In this document: piece after piece, positions 35,428 through 48,941 of the stretch
How positions within the stretch are numbered: position 1 is the stretch's first letter
How the letters are laid out: every line of letters starts with the position of its first letter
DNA from: Cyclospora cayetanensis
Lineage: Eukaryota; Apicomplexa; Conoidasida; Eucoccidiorida; Eimeriidae
Direction of reading: 5' to 3'
Assembly: GCF_002999335.1 (NCBI RefSeq)
Contig: NW_020312071.1
Span: forward strand, 50,514 to 114,513
Length of the DNA: 64,000 bases
Notes under the pieces: model-generated
What the model was told of the DNA's origin: nothing
Databases searched by the model: none
The model's input: the letters and a program-made list of their open reading frames with translations, nothing else
Made by a program: the position numbers and the translations under genes

Positions 35428-36627
35428 TCACTTTGCAAAGAAGAAATAGAAAATCAGAAAAATAAAGAGAACGAATGCCGCCAGGTGCAGCATGTGCCAG
35501 CCTCCCTGCAGCATACAAAAGAAGTCCTCATGCCGGATTTCAACCTCTCATAACCATCATTCTTGCCAAGCCTATGCCTTCAATTCAGGACTATTCAAAT
35601 CAGCGCACCTCAGCAATAGATTACACTCTTCCACCGAGCTTTTTGAACCCTACGCTTACCCCGGACTTAAACATTTGATCCATTCGCCGCACCGAGTTCC
35701 GCACAGACACCCGCACTCCTTCTAGCCGTCCAACCTGTACGCGACATGTACAAACGCTAAGCTCTAGATCAAACGATTGGTCTTGCATTTTAGTGCTGCC
35801 TCTTTGAACAGGCAGACTTCCCACCACCACCACTCAGGAGTGCAGCCAGAACACACCTTCCCCAAGAGTGCGAAGAGGGAAAGGGTTCCTGCTGGTACTG
35901 GGGGTCATGAGGCTGCTCGGGTGCAGACTCACCATCGTGCCAAGGAGAGTGTTTGAAGCCTGAACTTCGTCTCGCATTGCCAGGCTCAGCTGCATAGCAC
36001 GCACCTCACCCTACACTGTTACTTGTAGCACAGAGGAGGCTCTCCGGGAGAAAGCACCATAAGAGAACTGAAGCCGGCTGGTTCGGAAGCAGTAAAAACG
36101 ATAGTTTACATATTAGGTTTGCGGGAGCCGAGATTGAGACAACGCATGCATGGGAGAATCAGCACGATTGGCAGCAATAAGGTCCAAAACAAGGTGCTGC
36201 AAGAGCAGCACCACCGGAAATAACACCAGGAGAACGACTAAGGCGTATTCACGAGGATCACATGAAAATGAAAAGCAGAAACAGCCACATGAGCAGTAGA
36301 AAGAGCAGACGCGCAAGCGAAGACAGCGGGCGCGCTGCGTTTGACACCAAAGAAAAAAACTACGAAGGGTAAGACCACAGCAGCCTAAAGTGCAGCAGCA
36401 GAACCACCAACGAAAGTACCAGCATCGACAGCGCGCGCATGAGCACAATAATGCAATAGCATTTAGAACCAGCGAAGAAGAAAAGTCCGTCGCAGCTGGC
36501 AGCTTACCTCCTTTAGGCCTTGAACCCTGGCTTCTAGATCTGCGATGTAAGAATCATTTTCGCTCTCGAGGGAATCCAGGTTTCTCACCTGGCGCCACTC
36601 GCTGCCCTCCCCCTTCTTCCGCATCAT
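35428..36627 (-). CDS. BET1: BET1-type Qc-SNARE, four exons, 114 aa
   Basis: Tail-anchored SNARE acting in ER-Golgi vesicle fusion. Exons 36627-36508, 36004-35933, 35734-35660 and 35505-35428 are all phase 0 and give 114 aa, the usual size for the family. The N-terminal part reads NLDSLESENDSYIADLEAR and continues into the SNARE heptad region (VRAMQLSLAMRDEVQASNTL, then VGRLEGVRVSVRNSV and RRMDQMFKSG). The last exon encodes a single C-terminal membrane anchor (LAAFVLFIFLIFYFFFAK) followed by the stop. All donors are strong (GTAAGC, GTGAGT, GTAAGC) and acceptors end in AG. The start is the first of two adjacent ATGs. An acceptor-like TTTCTAGCAG upstream (near 36652) leaves room for a short 5' exon. 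Exons of 72-120 bp explain why no long open frame marks this gene. Confidence 0.88.
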
Positions 36628-39600
36628 GCGGGAGGTGTTGAGGCGCACAGCCTGCTAGAAAGAAGTAACCCTGACGCTTTCTCCCCAACAGCCACGGGAC
36701 AAAAGGATGGACACACTGTACGCCTCGTGTCTTTCCGAGGTGCTACTGTTCAGTAGAGTAAGCAGGTTACGCGGTTGGGCGCACCCGCGGAGTCCACGGA
36801 TGAATTTCGAATAGGAGAAATGGTTACAGCATAAGCACAGAACAAAAAGGAGTCCTTTCGAAGTGCGACGAGTGCCACGAGATGCAGAGGCTATTCTAGC
36901 GAGGGTAAGAAGATAGCTCAGAACTCCTCTGGGAGTACTGAACTATGAAAAAACTTCCTTTTGCTCCTCGAGATAGGGATATGCGGGAACAGGGAGTGAC
37001 GGCTGCTGTTGAACGTATACGGGAGACAGAGGAGAGGGGGCAAGTAAACCATTCAGAGGTACATAGTCACACTCTATCTGCTCTGGAAATCACTCTCTCA
37101 TCCTGTGGTAGGCACTGATTGCGCATATGGCACGCGATGACGAGCCACGAGAGCGCATGCAGCCCCACACAGGGTGAGGATGAAAAGGAGGGTGACAGTA
37201 CTCCCTATTCAAGGCAAACATCATATAGTTTGTACTGATAAAGTACTCAGCAACTGTATCAACTAGCCTCTGAAGACGTAGAGAGCCATTGCGGAGCTCT
37301 ATGACTTGCAGGAGGGAAATACCTGTGCGTATTCACCCAAAAGAAAAGTACACTAAAAGTTACACTTCTGCAGTTTAGAACATTCCATGTAAGTATTATA
37401 AGAATAAGGAGCTGATTTCTTGCAAATGGTGACTCAATCAAACGACATCGGTCTCACAACTCCCAACAGCTAGCTTTACATACCCAGGGCTAGCTACAGC
37501 ATGCAATTGGGCTACCAGCAAAGCTAGCAGAATGTTAGCCTTACGCATGCCTTTCCTCACAGCAGAAGGTGCTTGCCTATCAACGGGCAGCCAAATGGAA
37601 ATGACGCTTACCTTTAATCTCTGTCATGTGTAGACCGCCTTTTCACTTGGATGAAAGCAAGGTGATCCACGTTGGCAAAGAAATAAATTTTGATGCTTGT
37701 CTCTTGTTCGCTTCCAAATGTATTAGCTAGGACTTCATAAACTCCACAGAGCTGTTATTGGACAGGTGGGAGAGGGGGAATATGCTGGAATGTTACCCCC
37801 ACTGCCTTACTTTGGGGACTCTCAGACAGCGAACCCTGTCAGATCTTCGAGAAACAACCTGCTCTGTCGTTTACAGCAATTTCTTCGCTTACCTTATTCC
37901 CACTCCACAGAGCTGTGGACTAGGGAAAGAGGACATCCATTGTGCCTGTAGCACTGCACCTATGAGAACCCACCTAGAGGACCAAGCTACCCTCGAAATC
38001 ATCTATTTCACTCGCTGCATTTAATATTGATCAGTTAAATGTTTTTCCTTTGATGTGGCTGTTCGTGTGTTTTAGTTGTTACACTCTGAGGTTCGCAGAA
38101 TACGATAAGAATCAATGTTGTCCGTTTGTGAGCTCTAGGTTGCCTTGCGCAAATAGGTGTTAAAAGGGGCTCAGAGTGCCTAAGGAATGCAGCAACCCTG
38201 TACCTCCTAGTTGTATCTCTCTCCTACCCTATAATGCGAGCCAGTAGAGCGCTTCCAGGGGAAAAGACACCGGGTGGTGAACTCTTCTACGAGACATCGA
38301 AGCACTGTATCTTTTTGTGCTGGGTTTGGGGCTGTGTCATTTTATGCAAACCTGAATAACGCGCTGGGAATTGGGCTTTTGCACGCAGTTGCAAATATCA
38401 ACGAGACACCACGAAACAAGATGTGCGCTTTATGATGGAGCTGAATGTGCCGTGGTAAAAGTAAAATACAAGAGCAGACTAACCAGCTAGCTAACACACA
38501 CTACAGCATAACTGAAGACAGCTAATTCAGAAATTTTTGAAATGTTATGCGGGCAAATGCGGCTGCCATGCGGGTGGCTTCATACCTGGTGCATCACCCT
38601 GACCGCTCACACAGTGTAGTGGGGTTATGCACTCACGTTGGCCAACCTCTTAAGCTCAGTTAGATGGTCATTTCTTTCGTTGTCCCTGGTTCTCAGAGTC
38701 GCACTCAATGAGATCCATTGAAGACAGAAAATTGCACCCTCGTCTCACAGTATCCATTGCTGCTGGTTCTGTGGTAGAGTATTGGTGTTTCTGCCTGCCG
38801 CCTATATAAGAGGGCACCAAATTCACCTATAAGATTGTAGATTATACACAGCTTTCGTAGAAGGTACCCTTGGTAGCCCTCCGGTGTGGCCTCATCAGTA
38901 GATATGTGAGCGCTCTCCCTCAGTGTACCGAGGCTAGCTGCAATAGTGTACTATTATTTAAATGTTATATTCGATTTAAATAAAAGACGATTGACTACCC
39001 AGTTTTGGCTCTTCGCTTTCTTCTTGGTTGCAGAGTAGAGTGAGTTCGATACACTTCCACTACTCGGCACTGCCCGTGTGCTCTAGCTAGAAGGTGCAGC
39101 CAGCAGTGAAAGCTTGAAGTGCTTAAAGGTGTAGTAGTGGGCATCTCCGCTACCCCCCTGCCTCAGGTAGGTGCTATGAATGTTGAGAGCATGCCGGAAG
39201 CGGAGATCTTTTGGAAGGGCGCTCAATAACTTTCTGTCATGCTCTGTGTTGAGTCTGGAATTAAGTGCCTCCCTATAGAGACCTTAGAAAGTGCAATACA
39301 TGTATCGAGAGGAAGAGTGTTTCCTGAACTCTTGAGAGATGCTTCGTTTGAAGCTCTTGAGCCTAACTCGGGCCCACTAAATGAAGGCAACCTTAGATTC
39401 AGAGCGATCGCGTATTGGTGTATTCCACCTTCGGGGCTGACTGGTCCACAGCTATATGATCACGCTACGCTTACGCGGAAAGCACCTGTGCTTCAGTCCT
39501 TGCTAATCTTCTCTGTAGCGTTCCAATTTTAACAGATGGCACTCCAGAAGGAGGCAACCCTATAACCTTACTTGTTATGACACCTGAAACGTTTGTAATA

Positions 39601-40640
39601 ATCGTTTTCGTCGTAGTTGTGCAGAATCTCAGCGCTGCCCAACGGCCATCGGGGGGATGTAGTGGTGCCACTTGCAAGTCCTGCAAGAGCTTAAATTATA
39701 CTCCGCGAGCAGCATGTCTGTCGAAAATTTGTTTCATTCCAAATGGTCGGTGCCTCTAGTGAGACCTTGCAATTGGTTATTTAAAAGGCGCCGTTGAATC
39801 AAGGCGTACTAAAGCATCAGCATAGAGGATGAGCTTCATGCCTTATCACAAAACCTATGATGGCAATCGAAGACTTCATCTATGGGCTTTAGCGCTTAAT
39901 CTTGGAAGCTTGTAGCACTGCTTATTTTCAATCCTTCCCCACTGGAACTGGCTCTATACCATCGACACCTGCCTCCCTTAACTATTCCTCACGCACTGCT
40001 TCAAGTCATGAACCTTTTAAATGTGCACTCTCCGCGAGGCAACGCAGAGCAGAGGAAAATGTATATTTGTTTTAGCCACATGCCGAAGCATGTGCATTCC
40101 TCTACATGCATCCCACAAAAAACCACAAGAGAGCTTACCACGAGAAACGATTTAAAGCCACGATTGGGAGACGGCCGCATAAACAGAACGAACAAGGAAC
40201 TCAGTTCCTCCAATACAGTTTAATTGCTTAATATAAAGGCGGCTGAATACCCGTGCAACTTCTGTATATAAGGGCCCAATTCCTTCCGAATTGACCCAAA
40301 GGAGATCCTTCACCCTAACAACTATTACTTCATGGTGGGGGCATATCCGTATTCACACCAAATTATGAAGAGCCCCCTAGCCTATGTATGCATAGGTGTA
40401 TACAGAGATGCGGCGTTGTACGGCACTTCCTGGGCATCAGTTTGAGGCCCCTGAGCGCCTGACCCTTACAACATTGTACTTTGCTGCTGGTGCAAATGTT
40501 TGAACGCATTCTACAGCAAAGAGGCACCGAGACGTTCTCATCTACAGCAGGGTTTTCAGGTGCTCGAGCAACGCACGGTCATTCTTTGAAGCTCAGGGCT
40601 CTTTGAGAAGCCTCCGCGTGCCCCTACGCTGTTTTCAAGC
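36628..40640. other. About 4 kb without a recognisable gene
   Basis: Short frames only, for example plus 37758-38024 and 39239-39532, with no family resemblance and no convincing splice partners. Composition is balanced and free of triplet repeats. It contains the 5' flank of BET1 and the 3' flank of the AMP deaminase gene. Confidence 0.55.
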
Positions 40641-43600
40641 TCAAGAGGATTCATCATTTTCTTGCGATTGTGGTAAGCTCATTTTCATCGAGAGAGCCAG
40701 CTGTTGTGCAGCGCATGAGAGCTCGTCAAGCTCCTGCTCTGCCACGCTTCTTCGCCTTTGCCTAGTTTCGTCATTCTTTTGCAGCGACAAGTCTGGAGAT
40801 AATATGACAGGCAAAGCGCTCGTGACGCATATCTTTGGAGACGGTAGGTCACTGATTGCAGACCCAGAGGCTGCAGCGGGAAGCAGTGTTAATGCCCCTT
40901 GCGAAGACTCCACCTTGTCGACCACTAAACCTGGAGAGGAGGGAAGGGTGCCGTTTCTCCCTCTCGATGCCATAGGGGAATCGGCAGGAGATGCACCGCG
41001 TGGCATTTGCAGTATCAGGCTCGGAGGTGGCAAGCTCAAAGAGAAGGTATTGAGAACCCCAGCCTCTGGCTGCTGTTGTTGCTGAGTTGCAGTCAGAGCC
41101 ATCCGCATATTGAGGATTTCCCGCATGTTTTCCAACTCTTCTCTCCAAGTGTCTATACTGCAGAGGCACGGCACAGGGAAGCAAAGGGCGACCACCAAAC
41201 CATATACGAACGGGTACAGGGGCATCGCCAAGAGTACCAGCGCTGGCAAGATACCGACCAGAGGTAGCCAGGTTTACTACGGTTAAAGCAGGAGGGGTAG
41301 CAGCGACGGGAGAAAAAGCTTCACATACCGGTATTGGAGTCTGATGTTGCTAACGTTGGTCCTAGACATGTCATTACCTTCACTGCCTGGCAACCAAAAT
41401 GTGTCTCCCAGCCAGTGACGCTTAAACTCTACCTCAAATCCACTGCAAAAGAGACGGCAGACAGCGAAACGATACCAATGGAAAAGTAGGAAGCCAGATA
41501 CCTACAGCGAATCAATGGGCTCTAAACGTATAGAATGGCAAAAGGACAAAAATCTTCGAGAGGTAAAATGCATTGCAGGGGAGGCAAGGCTGTCAGAGGC
41601 AAAGAGGCGCAGAGGAAAGCAAAAAATACTACCGAGCATAAGCAAAACCTTCATTTCCACCCAAGAAAAGTAAGCACAGAGCAGTTCAGGGTTTATTCTT
41701 CTCTACCCTCCAAGTGCTGTTACTGTAAATGCTATTGGTAATTCTTCCTGATTTCGATATATCCAAGCTCTGATACCTTGGAACACATATACATCTAATA
41801 GCACAAATAGGGGAAATGGAGAAGTCACTTGCCTCTGTAGCACAGAGTTCCTTGCCAGTTCGCACAAATCGACTGGGGATAACTTCCAGACGTGCTGCAG
41901 CACAAACTCAGTGAGACCTCAATACAGGCATCAAGAATTCTTGAAATCGCCATAGGAGAACAGTAATGCATAGAGGGAAACAGGTTTGCAGTTGAGCGTC
42001 GACAGGCGAGCGTGTCGTGACCGACAGGGCAGCACAGATATATCAGTGTCAGAGACAGTCGTGGATGCCAGAGGCCCTTCGCTGCCAGCTCTGCATCTGT
42101 CAACGGGGGAACTTGCGGTTAAGATGCAAGAAAACGAAGCGGAAGGACCACCACAATACAAAGAACGAACATGCAGAAGGAGCCAAAGGGCCAACAAAAG
42201 ACATAACAGACGGATGCCACCACTGCAAGTGCAAAGAGAGAGACGAAAACATGACCAGAATACTTAAGAGAAGATAATACTCCAGGGGGTCAGCGTACTG
42301 CTGCAATAGAATACTCCTCGAGAAGGGGCTCATCGGTGAAGTGGAACATCAGAGGATCGTCGGTGGATAGGGATACATTCAAACCCGTCGTGAAAAAGGA
42401 GTACAAAGGATTTTTGGCTGCGCAAAAGGCATATGATTTAAAGGAAAGAGCATACGCCACATAGCGATACGGCCCTGTGGAGGGTTTACCAGTGTGCGAC
42501 ACTGGGCTTTCAGGATCCTGCCACTGTGGGCAGACGTGCATGTGCCAGATATACGCAAGATTGAATATTTGAAGCAGGACTTGGACACTGGGCCAACCAG
42601 TATCTTTTCAGGCTTGGTCAACAAATGCGGTATCCATTGAACACTGAGTCAAACCTTCTTATTCCGCTAACTCCTGGGCTGCTAACTAGGATTTTGTTGC
42701 CGGCCAATTTCTCTAGTGTGTGCATGTGTGCACTTAAATGCACATCGCGTTTACCAATATCTACGAAGAGGGCATTGTTGGACAGCGGAGATACGGCAAT
42801 TCCTATTTGCTTCAGGAAGAACATGTACTGCAACACCGGGGCGCCCTTAAGAAGAATACCATGGTTTATACCATCGGCCAACAAAAAGGCAGCCGCCAAG
42901 TGGCTAATGCTTCCCGCCTCTCCGCAATGGGGCCTGCAAAACGCGAAAACAGGAGATCACCGTTGAGATCAAGAATAAACGAACACGTCATGCGACTCAA
43001 CTACCTGCTGCCTGGATGCTCGAATTTCTGAAGGATATCCATTATATACCGCTTATTACAAAGCCCTCAGCAATGCATTAGAATCAGGCATCATGCTGTA
43101 ATCTGCAATTCTACAGCACCGACAATGGGCAAAAAGACATGCGCCGATGGACCATGAAAAGCGTTTTAGAGCATGCAGTTATTCGAAAATTCATGGTCTG
43201 AAGATCTCATCCTAGTCCCCAGATGGTTAAGTATACATTTAATTGTACAAACTACTGCCTACCAAGTGGCGTCGACAAACGAAGCGCAAGCAAGTAGTCT
43301 ACCAAGACACGTACATATGAATGCCCGCATAGCTAAACCAGCGCCTCCGGCGCTCCTACGAACCTGAAGCTCAAGGTCTTCATATTTCGCGCCTCCAAGA
43401 AGAGATTCAGCGCGCGAATATTCGCATACATGTAATACGCCCAGTAGGAATATGGAGGGTTGTTGTCGCTCGTCCACTCAGAGGGGCTTGGAAGTTCTCC
43501 TCCTTCCATTGTGTACTTGGAGACGCGCGACTCATCATCCACAGAGTCGAATCCAACCATCTGAGCATTCACACCATGTACATTTGGACGCATAGCATGC

Positions 43601-46600
43601 GACGTTATATGCTGGAGCTAGCTACACAAGTTGGCTGCACACATACGGCGATTCAGAAGGTGTGTCTCGCCTGTTTGTTAGGCAACAGAAGCTCGCTAAA
43701 GAATTCACGTATGTTGCACAGTAATCCAATCACAGCCACACACCGAAGCCACTATCGGATAAGGGAGAGCCGCAACGGGCGTAGAAATCTGGACATCCAT
43801 TCTGGACACCGCTGCATGGTCAGTGATAATTACATTCTAAAATCGTGCCACCACGAGCACATACAAACGGATATGCGAAGCGTGGCTGATACACGGGACT
43901 GGAAAAGCCAGGGGAAAACGGAAAGATCCATGCTGCAGCCTACAAATTAGTAAAGATTCAGCTGCATGAAGAACCGTGTATAGGGCCAAGCGAAAGCTTG
44001 ATGCTCCCAGCCAAAACCAATGAATAAACAACTCATGAATTCACCGCGAGGCATTTCCAGGGGACTGTCAGTGAGGCACCAATGAGACCGCTTTACTGTA
44101 AATGCCAAGAACAAGATGAATAAGTATCTCCTCCTTTTTCGCCCTTTACCACGCTCCCAAGCCCCAAAACACCTGCTTACCAGAGCCTTCTTCCCCATTC
44201 CCCCGACTTAACCAGTAGGGAAGAACAGTGTCTGCCAAATTCGGAGAAGTAGCAGCAGCGCGAGCCGCGGCCACAGCACGAGTAACAGGGTCTGCGTTGG
44301 TTGCTTACCGCCTGTAGAAATAGATATATCTTGCGATGCTTTTCTGGGTTTTTCACGGCTTCAAAAAGCGGCTCAAACACGTTGCGCAGCAGTGTGCCAA
44401 AATCAGGCACTTCACCGCGCTTTCGATACACGTGATACAGTCTGCAACGCAAAAGGGACATCAGGAAAATACGCGACTCCCACGCAATCATAGAAAATTG
44501 CCCTTTATTCAATGATACAAGAGAAATGCGCCAACAGAGTAGTAAACTTGTTTGGCCTGGATATATACAACAGTACACACTGCACCGCGTTTTGGCATAG
44601 TTTTTCGATTGCTTGCTGTCCGCAAGTATGCCCGCATTTTACTTAGACAGCCCATTCCTTTATCGTCCAATGAGCTGGGTGGGCGACTCTGCGCATTTCT
44701 ACCTCTAATTGCCTGTATCAAACATACCTCGGCACCTGAACCAACCATCGAACTCTGCGGGAGTGTAGACCGTTATCCACGACCCACGCCGCAAGCCTTG
44801 ACCACTCATCTGGAGACCTCCCGTAAATAGACACACGCCACTCCGCATGCTGGTATCTGAGGAGGCGACACAGAAGAAGGCAGAGGGAGGCATCCAGGAG
44901 AGCGCAGTAATGAAAAATGAGATCGAGTAGTAAGAATAAGATAGGACACAAGACACAGAACAAAACACAAGGTACCTTAGAGGAAGACGCAAGGAAGCTC
45001 ACTATGTGCACGAAACAGGATAGGCAACCACAGAAAAATCAGGGAGACAGACAATGCTAACTACAAGATGCAAGTAAATGTAAAGATGAGCTTGTGAGAT
45101 TAAACATGCTTATTGTCTATCTTGGTATAATAGCACTAAAAAGTGCTGCTGTCCTTGCTGTCAGCGAAGCATCCATAAATTCAGGTGGTGTGTATTGGAA
45201 ACTAGGACAAAGAAATAAAAGTTTGTATTAGTTGGAAAAATCAAGCCACCTTATCCACGGATCAAACGCCAAAGACATGCACAAATAACTAGTCGATATG
45301 TGCATCCTTTGTACTTGCGATCATCTAAGTCCGCGATGACTTCCTTCGTCAGCTCAGCCAAAAAACGCCCTGAGGAGCACACCAGGAAAGCGAAAAAAAG
45401 CCTTAACTGGAGTACAAGGGCCCGAGTAAAGAATCTGTTTGGGGGAACAAACACGGCAAATAAGTGACAAAAGCTGCGAGAAAGCAGAATGCGGCAGACA
45501 CTGTGGGCGGAAGCACCAACAGAGTGCCACGTGAGGGTGACAAGGAGGATGCGGGCTTCCAAACTGGGCAACTTTAAAAAATAGGGCTCTAACAGAGGCA
45601 AGACAAGGACCTTTGATATAATTGTCTGTTTTGAGGAAGACGTCGCGCAGCCGCGCCTGACCGAAAGGGTTATACTTTTGGTTAAAGAGATCAAATCTCT
45701 GAAAGCAAGAGCCTGCGCAAACGCACAGATCGCCTTTTGGGCCTTGAGCAACCGCCCCTATGGCCTAAAGGTACAGCATACTTGGATCAGCAACCATCCG
45801 CAGGCGAGTACACGCAACAAATCAAACACTGAGAGCCTCTCCAGAAGCCCCAAACACCGTAAAAGTCTCCACCGTAATGGCTAGTCTCCATACCCACATA
45901 CCGAGTGCGTGAACATTGAGATGGTCGACGGATGCCTCTCTAGCGCTAAATCCGAGTTCTCTGTCAAACAAATCACGAAGAGTAACTCCCTGGCCTCCTT
46001 CTTCGGCGACCACTGTGTTGCCCTCTGTTCTGTACTTTTTTCTGCAGAAGGCACCAGAACCGACGCGTACTATTACAATTCTTTTGTAGTAAAGAACGAG
46101 TGTATTCTAGAAAATAGTCAATTATTAACAAGCAGATCTCCAATCCCTCGAATGTAATTCCGTTGAGATTTTTATGATGACCCCGGGTCCAGAGAGCAAG
46201 GTCTTCTTCCATAACAATACAAGGAGAGAAGGTCTGCATTCAACCCCAACCCCTCAATTTTGATCATTCAAGCCAAATAGGCGCCTCACCTAATAAATCG
46301 AAGCAGGTGCTTCTGTTGCATGCAGGCCGAGTGGTGAACGTGTGTGTCCACTTTTCTTACATTATAAAAATCACGGTGTTTATTATTCTTTGTCTCTTCT
46401 ATTTCTGTGCCTGCATGTGCAGCATGAGGATGTAGCATTGACAAAAAAAGAGCGCAATCAATACAACCAGTCACTTCGCGAGTACGCTAGAGCTCACACA
46501 GCAAAGAACTGAGCAACGCAGTGCGAAGCGCAGTTCAATTGGCAAATTGGCTGTACGGTAAACAACATCGGCAAGAACGACCATACGCCACGACGAATGA

Positions 46601-48941
46601 AAGAATTCAGGCAAACTACCGAAACACAAAGTAGCACATGAATGACATCGTTGGACAAATGTGCACCCAAATGAGCTACGAAGAATTCCCGTGCTGGAGG
46701 GTGGTAATTGGTTCCCATAGAGCGCCTGATAATATCTCACAGCGAAGAGATACTCATTCTACTTGTGGGTATTGTTGCATCAATCAAGTAGATTGTACGG
46801 CATCAATGTTCATGAGTATCCTGTGTGCGCTCACTGGAGTTAAACATCAAATGAAAATTGAATTTTCCCTCCAAGAATTTCAGCCTTCTGTAGCAGAACG
46901 TCTTGCAAGCTGCATATCAAAAAGACGCACACCATATTCAACCATTATAAACGATGGCATACAAGGGCCACGAGAGGATACATGTAAACGGGGTACAAAA
47001 TGCACACCTCGCAAAACGCATTGGACCTTTTTTTTCCATTTGATCAACTAGTAAAGAAATGAACCCAAACACCCCCTATTGCTGGGGTCGTAAGCGCCTA
47101 TGACCTCCGAGCAGCCCCCCAGTTACAGACAGCCGCCGCAGTCGAAGTAAGGTTCCCTCAAAAATGACTGCGTTTCGAACGGCCTCAGCGAAATAGGTAA
47201 GAGGATCAAGCCACTAGCACAAGATCGTGTGACTTCTGCTTTGGAATACGCTGTTACCTGGATCTTGAACGGCAATCATGACGTCCTGCAGCGCGGCAAG
47301 GTATTCCCGAACCGTGGGAATGGTGTTCGCATCCCACAGAAGCGGAAGATCTTCGGAGTCCTTTCCGGGTTTCCAGAACACCTGCATTGGCAGGAAGGAA
47401 TGCAAAAGCAACAAAGGCAGAATGTGCAGGTTTTTGTTTCACTGCATCTAGAGCTGTCCACAAGTGCTGCAGATCCTCGAAGGACAAACGCCCTTTGGTA
47501 GCGACAGCACGAAATGAACCAGTCGTGTACCTGAAAGTCGCCGGGAGCAGTAGAAACTGCCAACTACTCTCAGGTGGGAACAAGACGAGAATCACAAGCA
47601 CAACAAATGAAGTGGTACGCAAGGTAACAGCGCGTTGCCTCGAGCCATATCTTTTACCCATAAAAAAACAAGTCACGTGCGAGGCCGACAGATAACCCAT
47701 GTGGCCTGAGCATTGTTGTTCAGTTTCGTCCGTCCATCTGTTCACTCACCTGTATGACACCGTCGACGAATTTAAATTTGGCCGCACAGCTCGGCGGCAC
47801 CTTGACACTGAATGGCTCAAAGTGTGGCTCCTTGCTAACTGCTTCAAAAGGCATGGGCGTGCCCTCCCCATCACAGACGCTACAATTACAGGGGCCACGG
47901 GCTGATAAGCAGCCCTTCATGCTTTGTGTATGTGCTCCATTTTCTGCATGTTTTCCACTTGGACACCCGCCGCACTGGGAAGCAGGGAAAGACACCACAT
48001 GGACCCCTGGGGAGGGCTGAGGCGTTTTGTAACGGCCAATAAAACGCCACCGGTGAGACAACGCATTGGCGAGGGTCTGCACAAGAAAAAATGGCACTCA
48101 AAGTCCGAGGTAATTTGCACATTTTACAGACCCGAAGACGTACACCAAAACTCAAAAGCGAGCCTCAATAGCGAAAGGCGTCCAAAGAAGGCGCCTGCGA
48201 CTACGGAACCCGCTAGTTTCCCGTCGTGGATACACTCTTCTCTTCGAAACTCATATGTATCCAGGTATCGAACCTTGTATCTTACGCCCGAGATGTTCGT
48301 TCTTACCTTAACAGCCTGAATGGTCTCGTCTGATGTAGAGGCAAGAATCGTGAGGTCTTTGCTTGGCTGTAGTTTTACATACGTAGTGCCACATGGGGAT
48401 AACTGCTGCGCCAATGGTGGAACGCCTAAAGGACTTGAGGCCTCTAACCTATCTTCTGAATCACGGCGGCGATTAAGCACCTAAGGCAGGAAGAACCAGA
48501 TGTGCTAAAAGGGCTTATGGGAGGGAACAAGCGCAGAACGGAAAAAGCACACAAACGCCAAAGGCAGCCTGAAGGCAAGAATTAAAACGTGCAGTGACAC
48601 ACATGCAAACGTACATTTCTGAATATGTCGTCCCACCCGACTTCCTTAGAATTCGATCTGTGACCTAGACCTCCATTTTGGTCCATTTTAGTTCCTGTGA
48701 TTCTTCCTTCTGGTTTCCCTGAAAGTATATCTATATGTGTACTTGTGGCTCTCCCTACGTTTCCAGTCGGTTCTTGGCCTTTTCCTCCTTTCAGAATCGG
48801 TATCCTCCCTTTTCCGCTGGCGTACCTTCTTCTCAACTCCCAACAGATGTTTATATCCGTCCGGCCTTTCAGATCAGAAGGCCTCGTGGGGTCTTCGCGT
48901 GAGCCCACGAAGGCAGGCAAATAATTGCGGCGTGAAGCCTT
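40641..48941 (-). CDS. AMPD: AMP deaminase, at least 17 exons; N-terminal exon unresolved
   Basis: Converts AMP to IMP and ammonia, balancing adenine and guanine nucleotide pools. Sixteen exons join with consistent phase into 855 codons: 48480-48307, 48076-47750, 47381-47258, 46909-46835, 46410-46290, 46041-45902, 45712-45611, 45369-45315, 44856-44728, 44441-44309, 43560-43364, 42933-42755, 42417-42299, 41894-41833, 41442-41329 and 41157-40641. Another exon, open from 48941 and ending at 48615, precedes them but has no plausible ATG, so more 5' sequence is expected. Key motifs are [13 protein letters not shown] (metal-binding His pair), [15 protein letters not shown] [33 protein letters not shown] and SLSTDDP (catalytic Asp region). 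Human AMPD enzymes show the same order. The C-terminal extension of some 150 residues after the conserved TWREEL is Ser/Gln-rich and not shared. One intron uses a GC donor (41832). Confidence 0.95.
41443..41832 (-). other. GC-AG intron in the AMP deaminase gene
   Basis: The exon ends CTACAGAG and the intron begins GCAAGT, the classic GC-donor consensus; the acceptor is TGCAG|TGGATT. Joining gives NSVLQ-SGF, matching the conserved NSVL-x-SGF of AMP deaminases. A GT site five bases further on (CAA|GTGACT) would lead to TGG ATT TGA, a stop, with this acceptor. Confidence 0.85.

Noticed and set aside
36113..36448. Minus-strand hydrophobic frame that looks like a membrane anchor inside the BET1 locus
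   Set aside because: It lies within the first BET1 intron. The real anchor is encoded by the exon at 35505-35428, which joins in phase with the SNARE motif.
40603..41085. Plus-strand 160-codon frame
   Set aside because: It is antisense to the last AMP deaminase exon, whose splice join and family identity are secure.
41160..41249. Signal-peptide-like start ([19 protein letters not shown]) on the AMPD last exon frame
   Set aside because: This is intron sequence upstream of acceptor CTCTGCAG. The exon starts at 41157 and continues the AMP deaminase reading frame.
48240..48275. GGTTCGATACC on the minus strand, resembling a tRNA T-arm
   Set aside because: The flanking bases do not form a T-stem, acceptor stem or anticodon arm, and the segment lies in an AMP deaminase intron.
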